Shown here: in pieces, positions 17,641-27,610 of the stretch | Layout of the letters: each line of letters opens with the position of its first letter | Position numbering within the stretch: the first letter of the stretch is position 1 | Assembly (NCBI GenBank): GCA_001642005.1 | Contig: LWCA01000429.1 | Coordinates: 1-27,610, forward strand | Source: Intoshia linei | Taxonomy: Eukaryota > Orthonectida > Rhopaluridae | Direction: 5' to 3' | Length of the DNA: 27,610 bases | Notes under the pieces: generated by a model | The model's input: only the letters and a program-made list of their open reading frames with translations | The model's database searches: none | What the model was told of the DNA's origin: nothing | Translations under genes and position numbers: made by a program

Positions 17641-18537
17641 TCGTCAAATTTGAGAATGGATTAATACATGTATATCATTATGGCATACTCTTTAAATTAA
17701 AGTTTAATGAGTAATTAACAAATTCCTTATAAAGGTGTTAAAAACTTCTGATTGATCAGAATAGAATCTCATATAATTAAATTTGTTTAATAAAAACAAA
17801 ATTGAAAAATAACCCACACCTTTTATTTTATATGGAGATTAAGATCTGTATATAACTAATTTTAATAAAAATTACCCATTTGAAAATATAGAATTTCGAC
17901 AGAATATTCTTTTAGGAATGATATAATTAAATGTTATTGGTTTATTGAGTAAGCTACGTAAAACGGGACAATTTTTCTGTATTTTGAGTATAGGTTTGAT
18001 GATAGCAACTAGAATATATTAGCTACATTACAAGTATAAATACCACTACTTTCTAATTTCCTGTCAATTGATCTCATATACTATAAATATTTTATACTTT
18101 ATTGTGACTAATCAATTGCGCAAATTTGTGTTTTATAAACTTGTGACTTGTATACGGTGACACTTAATTTGACAAAAAACTAAAGTTTCATATGATAATA
18201 CGCATTTATAAAAAACCAGACAGATGTGATATTGTATTTGCATTACTCATTTTAATATTTAAATACCCATTTTACTTTTGCAAGCATTTACTTTATACTG
18301 ATACCGACAGAACGCATTTACTAATAAGTACCTGGTACATCTATACTTTAATTGATTTTGCAGAAACATATTTATTTAGGCATTAGTTTTATTTACAATT
18401 ATAATAAAAAGTTGAATATTCAAATGGTATTTAAATTTGACTACAGTTCATTGCGATTCTAGTATCATTCGAGAAATGTTGTTGTGATTATTTAAAGCTT
18501 TAATCTAAATATGAAATTATACATTCATTACTTAATG
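17641..18537. other. A+T-rich stretch with no recognisable gene
   Basis: This lies downstream of the HEATR4-like stop. A 64-codon open frame at 18192-18386 has no recognisable domain and is treated as chance. Confidence 0.4.
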
Positions 18538-21500
18538 TTATGAATTGACCTTATTTCGTATTTTTTCGACAAGTTTCACCTGAAAATCCAATTCGATGCC
18601 TTTACTAATAAGAAAGTCTTTAATTTTTCTATGATTGGGTATGTAATACTGAAATACGTGTAATTACTGCGAAAAAGAAGCGTTAGTTTCAACACTGAGT
18701 CGTTGTAGGTAACATGCAATATTATCCTCATCTTTGATTTCTCTGTCTATTTTTTTGAGTACATAAAAGGCAGATTCGCGTACACTAACTTGTATCTCAT
18801 ATCTTAATGCCCAGCGAACACAATTTAAAATTTTTTCCGATTTAACACCAATTTTCCCGATAGCTAGAATAAAGCATTATATGATGTACGAAAATTTCAA
18901 CCTCGAAGTGCCTTGGATTTTACTTCCCATATTGGATCATGGGAAGCTAAAAATATTAATTTTTCAATAATTTCGGGTTGTTTTAATTTCAACTTGAACG
19001 AAACAATACACGCTTCTCTTCGTACACTAACGTATTTATCGTCAAAACATGATAAAAACGAAGGCAGTAAATTTGTTGTTACGATTCCTAAAATTGATTT
19101 AAAACATGTTTTATTTTTATTTTACCCAAGTAGGCTATTTTTTTCAGAGCTTCCACTTTTTCATTTTGAGCCCCATCTTTAGCAGTTGTCATAATATTAC
19201 ATAGAGCTTCGTGTACGTCTCTACCTCGACCAGCCTTACCTAATTAGATGTACTATTAAAGTTAATCATTATTATCATTTTAACATTATATATAAAAATT
19301 AGGTTGGCTGTTATGTACTACGTACAAACAGCACCTAGCTCTGCTAATGGCACATTTTTATTTTACCAAAAAAATAAATTCATGTTGTAAATCTAACTTA
19401 AAAATCCTACTATTCACTATTATCAACCCTTTAAAGGAATGGTTGCCAAAATTGTTTCAGGTAGAATTGTTATACCACATTACTTTTTATTTTAAAGTGA
19501 AATATTCTATTTTAATTTTGTTTTATTAACGTTTGCGTAAATAATTTTAAAAACAATTGTTATCCTATTTTTTAAATTTATTAGACAGAATGTGTGTATA
19601 ATATTAAAAATTAAGTATTAACAGTCCAATTCTAAAAATTGTCATAAATAGCATAAATAGAAATTAAATATAGGCGTCACTTATTCAGATTGAAAGTTTT
19701 TGTGTGTATTAACTGGATACAACTAGAATCTGTAAATTTTTTTAAATTCTAGGGCTGTTTTCATTAAAAAAAAAGGGTAATTTGGGGTTTTGGCCCTGAA
19801 GATATATTTTTATTAAATTTAAATTTATGATAATATTTATGATTTTACAATCGATAAAAAAACGATAATTGAGCTTTTTGACCCGTAAGATGGTAATTTG
19901 GAAGGTTTAAATTTATTTTGCTAACACCCCCGAAAAAACTGTAATTAAAAGTGAAGTTTATAAAATTCTAAGACTGGTAGTTATTGAAATAAACGATAAC
20001 ACACATACAAACAAAGCACATTAGATATGTAAGGATATGGTTATACGTACCTAATGCTTGTCCAGCACTTCTACGAACTTCAGCGTGTGGATCTCGCCAC
20101 ATTAGTTGTTTCAGTTTATTGGTAATGTCATCACTAATATCACCATACAGACACGGCAGTAACTGACATGATATAACCCGATAACGCCAACTTATGCTAT
20201 TTAAATGTTCTGCAATCATTGATTGAATTAACGTCTTTATTATAAATAAAATATACATCCTGTATAAAAATGAATGTCCTTTTGTGTGTATGTTACAGTT
20301 TAATTAAAAAAACCACTTTATCATAATGTGTTGTCAAAAATTAAGTCTTTTTAAGTTGAAAACACAAATTGCCCATTTTTAAAAAATGTTTAAAAAACGT
20401 TCGTTGTTGTAGTTTTGTAATAAAATTTTGTAAAAAATGAATATTTGAGAATCAAAAATTGCGAGCAATGTAAAAATCCAATGGAATGAATTATATAGAT
20501 TTCTACCCATATCTCTTTATTGTAAATGTGTAGACGTTCAAAACTTTTTTTTTGAAATTGTAGGATAAATATTATATATTTTTATATTTTTAATTTTATT
20601 TTAATCGAAATATTTGAAAAATACTGGTTAATAATATATTAAAAATTATTTTCCACCGGGAATGAATAGATTTCTGGAGTTGAAATTTTGTATTTATATC
20701 CACTGGAATAAGATCTATCACAATAATTTTTTTTTTAATTTTCGGACCGTTAATTATTTCACATTTTTTGTTTCAATAAAATAGTTTCGAAATAAAAAAA
20801 AGATAAAGTGATTTTTTGACCATAAAGGCATAATTTTATCTGATTTAAATTTTTTATTAATTATTATTTTAAATTAACAGAATACAACTGTATCATCTGT
20901 ACTTTTCATCTTTATTCTAGTGCTTTTTTGATTTTTAAGAAAAGATAATCTGTGGTTTTGATCATGAAAATTATTTTTTTTGAGGTTGATTTATGATAAT
21001 GCTTATGATTTTAAAATCTATCCCAGAATTGATGTTTTATAAAATTTTAGGAAATGTTTCATTTTTAAAACAAAGGGTAATTTGAGGTTTTGATTTGAAG
21101 GTATGCGTTTCTCAGACTGAGATTTACGACAATGTTAAAGATTTTAAAACGAGTCCAGGAAAGTATGTTTTATTAGATTTTTGGGCTATTTTATTTTTAA
21201 ACAAAAGGGAAATTGGGGTTTTTACCTATGAAGGACTAAAATTCTGAAACTGAAAAATAGATATAAACACTTTCTGATAAAACTGTATTAGAAATTGGGT
21301 TTTTTAATTCTACGACTATCAATTTTTAAAATAAAAAATAATACATAGACACACCGACAATCAATTTTATTTAAGTAAAGGATAAAATAATACCGTGTTT
21401 ATGCTTAGATTGATTAATATATCAGCAAGTGTTTTGTAAACAATTGGATTCTCGGTAAATAGAATTTGTTTTATCAATTCATCCAAAACGATTTCATTGT

Positions 21501-24500
21501 AATTTCCTTTTTTTCCGAGAGCTACGACACTTTCATATCGATCATTCCATAGAGATTTTTTATCATAAAGTACTTTCAACAAAATATTCTCGGCCTAAAA
21601 TAAAAAAATTGTCCAGGATATTTTTCATGTTCACTAAACATTGTTCAGTAAAAAATAGGTAAATCTACTTAATATTATGGACTTATTAGATTATTTTACA
21701 AAAATTTTATTAATATAAATTAAATGATCACTATTTTCAGATATTGACACCTAAATTTTTGAAATCCGAGTAAAAAAATGTAGACAAAATGTAATGTTTA
21801 TATAATTGTACGATTATAAGTTTTAATTTTGAATAAATGAAGAAAAATTTAAAAATTTAAAAATTAACAGCGCACATTAAATTATTTACGCATAAAACCT
21901 GAAAAAAATAACCATTGTACTGTTAATACCCAAATATAATAAACATTTCGCCGCTTCAGTTTGGATAATATGGGTAGTATCATTCAAGCATTTTTTCAAA
22001 GTTTTTAATAATATTGAACATTTTCTAATGGTTTTGGATTGCATTTTGATATTATAAGTCATTGTATTATCTTTATTTGAATCCTTTGCATCGATATCAT
22101 TTTCGATAGATTCTTCATAATTTTGCAAGTTATTATTTTCACTTTCATGTGAAGGAGATATCTACAAGTCAATTAAAATAATAATAATAGTAAAAGTAAA
22201 ATAATTATAAGTGAGATATGTTCCATAATATTTCTAATATTCCATAATATATAAATGTGATTCAATTTAATTTATCAATTGAGATCAATCTTACTCAGAA
22301 ATTTATACCTTCACTTTCAAAAATTCAAATTACCCATTTGAAGAAAAAATGTAACTAAAAAAAATTTTTTCCAGTTAACCCACCGAAAAATTTTTTAGAT
22401 TTTAACATAGAATTACATAAATATCTTCTTTATTCTGCATAATAAATTCAGTCGCAAAGATTGATGAACTACGCTCGCTTATCAAGTGTAAATTATCGTA
22501 CAACTTATTAAAATTAATATTAACATCGGTGCAGTTTTGGATAAATTTTACGGCTACATTCATAGATATCAGTCTAATGTGAGTTTGATTGTCAAATATA
22601 TCATTTTTAATAGCAGTGACGGTAGCATCATTACATCTTTCAACCAGTAAATGCTTCATTTTCCATAAATCAGCTAAATTAAAATTTTACACTTTATTAT
22701 AACATAGAATACACAAATGTACATTAAACAATGTATAAAATTTAATCATAAAAGAAGTTAAAAATTTTTACCAATATCCACTAATGTCTTATTTTTGGCA
22801 AGATTGAGTTTATTTTCAATGTCTTCAGCTGTTATTTCAGAAGCATTATTTCTAAAATTGTTCTAAACGCTAACATTAAGCAAAGCTTTTAAAATTTAAA
22901 GTATAACAATCATGCGAAGCATATATAAGATTAATGATTAGTGCATTTGCTTAATTTTTAATAATACCGCTACAGTACTGTTAAATTTCCGAAAAACAAA
23001 CGGCTATTAAATTAAATACAACATTTAAAACGACATATAATTACATCTAACAATTTAGGAAGTTTTGTCCATCTTTGATTGCATTTTTGCTTTTTCGTAA
23101 TTTTAAACTGATCAATATTATACATATTTCCAATGTTTTTTTTAGATAGCATTGAATCCGATTTACTTGTTAAATTTGGAATAATTGGATACTTTTTTTG
23201 TAATTGTTTTTCAAAGCAATCCCGCGAATTGAAAAATATTATATCATTATTATTTGTTTTAAATAATATGTTTGCACCTAAATTAAAAATGCATCATTAA
23301 TTTTCAATGTAAATTAAGCACCGTTAAGTTATCGGCGGTAACCTTAATTCACTAACAATGATGTAAAATGTACATTGTAAAAATTAAATAAAAAATTAAA
23401 TAATATTTCCCCTATCGATGATGACTATCTGGTGAACTGGCATTGGAATATGCAGTGCATGCTTCCCATATCCGTCAGGATAAGAATAATGTAAAAAATG
23501 TTTTGTTTTTTGATTGAAATTTTATTAATTAATTTTCAAGATACAAATGTTATAATTTGTTTTAAACTGAAACATTAATATGTAGGAATTCTTAAACTTA
23601 TTGTTGCTCATAAAAATTGGTAAATCAAGTTTTTCATAAAAATATTGGAAAAAAGGAATTTTTCAATTAAGGATTGGTAAAATTACATTTTTTATTTTGA
23701 GTTTTGGGTTAAGACTTAACGTATTTTTTTACCTACTTTAGTTAAGTCGATGTTGCTCATAAAATTTGGTGAAATCAAATTTTTGATAAAAATATTGGAA
23801 AAAAAGGATTTTTCACTTAAGGATTCGTAAAATTAGATTTTTTATTTAGGGTTTTGAGTTAAGAAGATGTTGCTCATAAAATATAATGAAATCGAATTTT
23901 TCATTAAAATATTGAAAAAAGGAGATATTTCACTTAAGGATTCGTAAAATTAGATTTTATATAGTTTTGGAATAAGAGTTTTTTTCATTAGATTTGGTAA
24001 AATCGTGTTTTTCAAAAAAATATTGGAAATAGATTTTTTATTTTAGTAGTTTAATTAAGTATATTTTTCTCATTAAGTTTGGTAAAGTCGGATTTTTTCC
24101 TGAGGGTTTTAGAATGGTATTGTTTATTGACATTTTATTAATGGTGGGAGTAAAGTGGGATTTTTGAAATAATAATGTAGCGGTCGTCTAGGACCTAGAG
24201 TCTAGACACTAGACTCTAGGATTTGGCATAAATGCCAAAAATCTGAAAACTCAATAATAAAAATAAAAAAAAGTTAATAAAATATTTTTATATATTTCAT
24301 TTGATACTCATGAAGCCCAGGCATATAATTTTAAATCTCAAAGAATCCAGATACCCAATCAAAAACCACTACTCTAATGTAAATCAATAATTATTATACC
24401 AGCATATAATTGATGAACATATTCATTGTCAGTTTTTATAATAGTATTTACAATTCGAGAATCCTTAAGTAACCTTAAATAATTTTTATCATATATTTGG

Positions 24501-26524
24501 TTCTCCAAAGATATTTTTCCAAAATTTTTAAAGGGTATTTGATATTTTTTAGAATTGACGTCATTCTTTTCTAAACAAAAAAATTTATGCAAATTATTAT
24601 AAATTATTTATTATTGATATACCTTCATTAAACATTTTTTCCTTCATTTCTTTTCTTAAACCGAAAGGTTGTCTATAAAACGTTGCTGCATTGTTATCAG
24701 AATATGGATCAGTGCTCAATTCCCTTTTAAAAAGTTTAAATTTTAATTAAAAAATATAATATTTTTTGAGGTTTCCGTTTCGATAATGCTTATGATTTTA
24801 AATCAATTCCTAAAAATAAATTTGCGATAAAACATCACTCTAAAAAAACTGAAATAGAAATATAAAATTTTTAAACTCAACTCCACTTACTTTCTTAAAT
24901 AAAGTGGAACATACGGTAATAAAAATAAAAAAATTAATAAACAGACCTACATTTTTATCTAAATCCTTATTTATATTATATACTACGCGATTTTTTTTTG
25001 TGTGTGTTTCACTTTATTTAAATAACTATCCGTCTTAAAATTTAATAAAGTTTCACGTTTTAATTACAGTTTTTTCCGGGGGTGTTCGCAAACATAATTT
25101 CAACCTCCTAAACTCACATCTTACGGTTCAAACACCCAAATTCTCCTTTTTTTTTAAAATGAAACGAGTTGGATCATTTAAAAAAATATATACTAAAGAA
25201 AACTGATACGGATTTTAAAATCATAAATATTATCATTAATTTAAATTTAAAAAAATTATATCTTCAAAGCCAAAACAACAAATTACCCTTTTTTTAATAA
25301 TGAAAACAGCCCTAGAATTTCAAAAAATTTAAAGGTGGTACAGTTGTATCCTGTTAGCACACATAAAAAATTTAAATCCGAATAAGTGACGACTTCACGG
25401 TCTAAAAAGACCATTAAAACAAAAAATATGAAATAATTAACCATCCAAAAATTTAAAAAAAAAAATTATTCTAATAGAGCTTATTCCAGTTGATATAAAT
25501 ATAAAAGTTTAATCGGAGAAATCTACCCATTCCCAATGAAAAATAATTTTTAATATATTATGAACCAATATTTTTTAAATATTTCGATTAAAATAAAAAT
25601 TAAAAATGTAAATATTAATTTTACAATTTCAAAAAAAAATGTGCCCTCGGCAGAGCTAGGTTCTGTTTGTACGTAGTACATAATAGTCAACCTAGTTACT
25701 TTATATAATTAAGAATACACAAATTTAATCAAAATTATAAAATCTTCATATTTTAGACATAAATAGTATTAAATACACATTATAGACCCTTATTTAAAAA
25801 CACTGATATAGTATTAATATTACACAGTGTCGTTTGAATATTTTACTGGTAGCATAGAAACCTTTCTACGTAATTCAATTTTTTCATCTAGATCTGTTTC
25901 TGATATTAATTCAAAATCAGTTTCTCTTTTACATTTTTCGCCGTGAAATGATTGTAGTGCATTAAAAAATCGTTTTTGTTCATTAGATAAATCGACAACG
26001 CATTTATTGACAATCCATTTAGCGGTACGTTTACTAAGCATTGTCAAAAGACGTTCATCCCAATCTTCACAATGTTCATTTATGTCTACAAATTCCATGC
26101 AATCATTCATGGCATTTCTTGCATTATCACTTTTAGTGGTACTAGTCAAATCTTCAATATAATTCAATTTGTCGTATTTTTCTATTTTAACCTTTTTTCT
26201 ATCTTTTATAATAGGTTTGGGTTTTTTCGACTTTAAATAGCATGATACGTTTTGTATGTTTTTTGATATACACTGAGTGTGGAATTTTAACCCTTTCACG
26301 TTTCCTATACAACCTCTATCCATAATTTTTAATCCTTTTTTTCGTGTTGCCCCAAATAACTTGTCAATTGAAAAATCGTTCTTTAATGTCATTTTTTCAA
26401 TGTTCTTCACAATTACATTTTCGACCAATTTGTTAGTTTTTTGTAAGGTGTGTTTGTTCAAAACTGCTCGCGTGAAACGTATTTTTTTAGCCAATTCAGA
26501 TACGTAATTGTCCGTTTTTGTCAT
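18538..26524 (-). CDS. HEATR4: HEATR4-like HEAT-repeat protein, 13 exons, 924 residues
   Basis: Exons: 26524-25824, 24723-24623, 24570-24400, 23277-23045, 22862-22772, 22673-22417, 22161-21913, 21594-21394, 20234-20051, 19239-19126, 19087-18902, 18863-18668 and 18628-18538. Phase is kept across all 12 introns. Residues 1-430 are basic, low-similarity sequence with a conserved-looking WDERLLTMLSKRTAKWIV block near 155-175. From about 434 to 890 the sequence is repeated alpha-helical HEAT units, for example RYESVVALGKKGNYNEIV, ISWRYRVISCQLLP, MWRDPHAEVRRSAGQALG, then KAGRGRDVHEAL, LLPSFLSCFDD, VSVRREACIVS and DPIWEVKSKALRAIGKIG. Order and spacing fit HEATR4 (human 1026 residues). Its role is poorly known, and no catalytic residue is expected. 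Borders of exons 5, 7 and 9 were chosen by phase among several AG/GT options. Introns 1, 3, 8 and 9 are long and repeat-filled; others are 38-60 nt. Confidence 0.85.
19299..20025 (-). mobile_element. Helitron-like element, hairpin + CTAA end, in intron 9 of the HEATR4-like gene
   Basis: On the minus strand the element ends with the 24-nt hairpin (19331-19308), 5 nt (CCAAC), then CTAA (19302-19299), followed by T. Inside are 'CACCTAGCTCTGC' and a body with 'AAAAAGGGTAATTTGGGG' (19770) and 'TTTTTGACCCGTAAGATGG' (19878). The far end is the CA-rich tail 'ACACACATACAAACAAAG' (19999-20016), about 30 bp from coding exon 9. This is the most complete copy with both ends of the family visible, about 720 bp and without a coding region. 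Confidence 0.65.
20280..21362 (+). mobile_element. Helitron-like repeat body with about 132-bp tandem units, in intron 8 of the HEATR4-like gene
   Basis: From 20400 the stretch parallels 7676-7855 and then 625-850. From about 20940 it becomes a degenerate tandem array: 'GATAATCTGTGGTTTTGATC' (20944), 'GTAATTTGAGGTTTTGATT' (21076) and 'AAATTGGGGTTTTTACC' (21211) start units about 132 and 135 bp apart. Each unit also carries 'ATGATTTTAAAA' and 'TTTTATAAAATT'-like segments. 20280-20400 appears to run in the opposite orientation (CACAAATTGCCCATTTTT). It begins about 45 bp from coding exon 9. Confidence 0.6.
23600..24120 (+). repeat. Degenerate tandem repeat, units about 85-150 bp, in intron 3 of the HEATR4-like gene
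   Basis: Units begin at or near 23602, 23750, 23869, 23978 and 24063, with 'TTGCTCATAAAA' or 'TTTTCATTA' followed by 'TTGGTAAAATC', 'AAAAATATTGGAAAAAA', 'TTTTTCACTTAAGGATTCG' and 'TAAAATTAGATTTTTTATTT'. The second and third units are most alike. Later units lose internal blocks. The family differs from the Helitron-like array elsewhere in the window. Confidence 0.7.
24194..24220. repeat. Perfect hairpin, 12-bp stem and 3-nt loop
   Basis: CCTAGAGTCTAG, loop ACA, then CTAGACTCTAGG. The arms are exact reverse complements, and the arms themselves are built of CTAGA units. It is G+C-rich compared with its surroundings and lies just after the tandem array in intron 3 of the HEATR4-like gene. Confidence 0.75.
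24745..24970 (+). mobile_element. Tail piece of the Helitron-like family in intron 1 of the HEATR4-like gene
   Basis: It matches 8925-9060 in the same orientation: 'GATAAAACATCACTCT', 'ACTTACTTTCTTAAATAAA' and 'AGACCTACATTTTTA' against 'AGACATACATTTTTA'. It abuts an oppositely oriented piece that starts near 24985. Confidence 0.55.
24985..25695 (+). mobile_element. Helitron-like element ending in hairpin + CTAG, in intron 1 of the HEATR4-like gene
   Basis: As written on the plus strand, the left end is the TG-rich start (TGTGTGTGTTTCACTTTATT) and the right end is GTGCCCTCGGCAGAGCTAGG (25641-25660). A 24-nt hairpin (25663-25686), 5 nt (TCAAC) and CTAG (25692-25695) follow, with T next. The body carries inverted versions of the family phrases, for example 'CAAATTACCC' (25280) and 'TTATTCCAGTTGATATAAA' (25480). 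It is about 710 bp with no coding capacity, and similar in length and end structure to 19299-20025. Confidence 0.65.
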
Positions 26525-27466
26525 TATTTTTTATATATTATTACTTGTATTATTTGACTTGTTTAGATTTGCTTAGATATTTAAATATGGGATATTCCTG
26601 TCGTATATTCCAATACTATATACAATATAATTCATGTTGGTAGATTTCCTGATCTTGCGTACCAGAATTGATTTGCAAATTAAACAAAATTCGGCAAAGT
26701 TAAAATGTTTAAAAAATTCCTTACTTACGAATTTATGATTTAATATTTCTATACTTAAATGCAACTAAAACTGTAGTGATTTCTGAAACAAATTCTCCGG
26801 CTATTTTTTCAAGTAATTCAAATCCAAAAAATTTGAGTCAAAAACGCATTTTTTTAATTATAACCAATAATTTCATATTTTAATTGCTCTAAAGCCATTT
26901 TTTATCATTTTTAAGTCCGATTTTAACAAAAGCAAATGTATGTTAATGTTTTTATCAATGTAAGATGTTATCTAACATTTGAAAAAATTTCTTATAGTAA
27001 ATAAATTATTAACGAGATAACGTGTGGCTAAATAATTGACTGCTGAAAACAATAAATTAAATTAAAATTGTTTAGACTCGACTTTAAAAAAAATACAGAC
27101 AACAAAATAATCTTTTCAAAAAAATATTTTAGCATCAGAAAATTTATAAAATATAAAAAATTAAATAAAATTGTTAGTTTCGTATTAATTATAAATTTAG
27201 ATTAATGTAATAAAACACAACATAAATTAATCTATTCGATAATTATAATGAAATTATGAACAGCTGATCATCAGCTGTAAAAATTATAAAATAAATTGTT
27301 AAATTTTAAAGTAAAATACAATTGATAATGAAATAGTAATTTAGATATCAAATTAAAATGGTACACACAAATATTGCCCCATAGTTAACACTACACAATA
27401 ACATTTTATGATAGTCATAATTTATGATATAATAATAAAAATAATAGACTCAAATAGAAACACTAA
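26525..27466. other. Intergenic region between the HEATR4-like gene and a heat-shock gene
   Basis: No coding region is seen; a 63-codon open frame at 26573-26764 has no recognisable domain. A perfect inverted repeat lies at 27260-27278 (ACAGCTGA, TCA, TCAGCTGT), containing two CAGCTG E-box-like sites. The HEATR4-like promoter must lie near 26525-26600. Confidence 0.4.
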
Positions 27467-27489
27467 GAATATTCTAGAAAAATCTTGAG
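27467..27489 (+). promoter_or_regulatory. Heat shock element 1 (perfect 3-unit, extends to 5 degenerate units)
   Basis: GAAtaTTCtaGAA at 27467-27479 is a perfect alternating nGAAn array, the binding site of trimeric heat shock factor. Two further 5-bp units (ATC at 27482, GAG at 27487) match two of three bases each. It is paired with a second site 34 bp downstream and a TATA box. Confidence 0.85.
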
Positions 27490-27512
27490 ATCGTTGAGCG
27501 TTAATAGGAGTT

Positions 27513-27525
27513 TTCTAGAATATTC
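27513..27525 (+). promoter_or_regulatory. Heat shock element 2 (perfect 3-unit)
   Basis: TTCtaGAAtaTTC, three exact alternating units in the inverted arrangement relative to the first element. It lies about 10 bp upstream of a TATA-like box, the usual position for the proximal element in insect hsp genes. Confidence 0.88.
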
Positions 27526-27532
27526 TAAAGTT

Positions 27533-27543
27533 AATATAAATAA
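27533..27543 (+). promoter_or_regulatory. TATA box of a heat-inducible gene reading out of the window
   Basis: AATATAAATAA follows the second heat shock element directly. Transcription would start about 30 bp downstream, near 27565, and the coding region would begin after 27610. Which heat-shock gene it is cannot be told. No start codon of it is in view. Confidence 0.65.
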
Positions 27544-27610
27544 ACATTTATGTGACATTTCATTTATCGTTTATTTTTGTGCATACAGTTTTATTTTGAA
27601 AATTGAAAAT

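Noticed and set aside
18192-18386. 64-codon plus-strand frame
   Set aside because: Hydrophobic, no recognised domain, no neighbours or splice continuation. Likely chance.
18913-19182. 89-codon plus-strand frame
   Set aside because: Antisense to exons 10 and 11 of the HEATR4-like gene, which have homology and consistent phase.
26277-26507. 76-codon plus-strand frame
   Set aside because: Antisense shadow of exon 1 of the HEATR4-like gene.
26573-26764. 63-codon minus-strand frame upstream of the HEATR4-like start
   Set aside because: No domain, a stop before the HEATR4-like ATG and no splice site joining them. Likely chance.

Overview
The window is nuclear DNA of a very A+T-rich animal, most likely an insect. 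Genes have many introns with GT..AG borders, and many introns are only 34-50 nt long. Between and inside the genes lies decayed transposon sequence. I rebuilt six multi-exon genes by following reading phase across splice sites and matching translations to known families. I also found one intronless gene of unknown function and the heat-shock-type promoter of a gene lying mostly beyond the right edge. All gene models are made by eye. Exon borders are supported by phase and homology, not by transcripts.

Layout: 1-2477 holds transposon relics: a pogo/Tigger-type transposase piece at the left edge, a Helitron-like fragment, and a frameshifted relic of a repetitive protein family. 2478-4793 (-) is an EVI5-like TBC-domain Rab GTPase-activating protein, complete in 8 exons. 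It is divergent, across about 550 bp, from 5345-10718 (+), a mitochondrial seryl-tRNA synthetase or its insect paralogue SLIMP, in 14 exons. A compact cluster follows at 11593-14310: PIN1 prolyl isomerase (+), casein kinase II beta (-), an uncharacterised 96-residue protein (+) and the HSP90 co-chaperone p23 (-). These genes alternate in strand, with gaps of 45, 242 and 98 bp. 14311-18537 is gene-free and repeat-rich, with a nested insertion of one inverted-repeat element in another and a long degenerate tandem array. 18538-26524 (-) is a HEATR4-like HEAT-repeat protein, 13 exons and 924 residues, whose longer introns are filled with repeats. At 27467-27543 there are two perfect three-unit heat shock elements and a TATA box, reading rightward.

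The main repeat family has a clear Helitron-like end in four places: a 24-nt hairpin, exactly 5 nt, then CTAG or CTAA, followed by T in three of the four copies. Its body holds a degenerate array with a period of about 132 bp. Copies sit tightly against coding exons in two genes.

Most of the genes are housekeeping genes: mitochondrial translation, phospho-signalling (PIN1, CK2 beta), chaperone function (p23 and the heat-shock promoter) and Rab regulation. I see no operon-like relation among them. The shared features are head-to-head and tail-to-tail spacing. No CRISPR array, rRNA or convincing tRNA gene was found.
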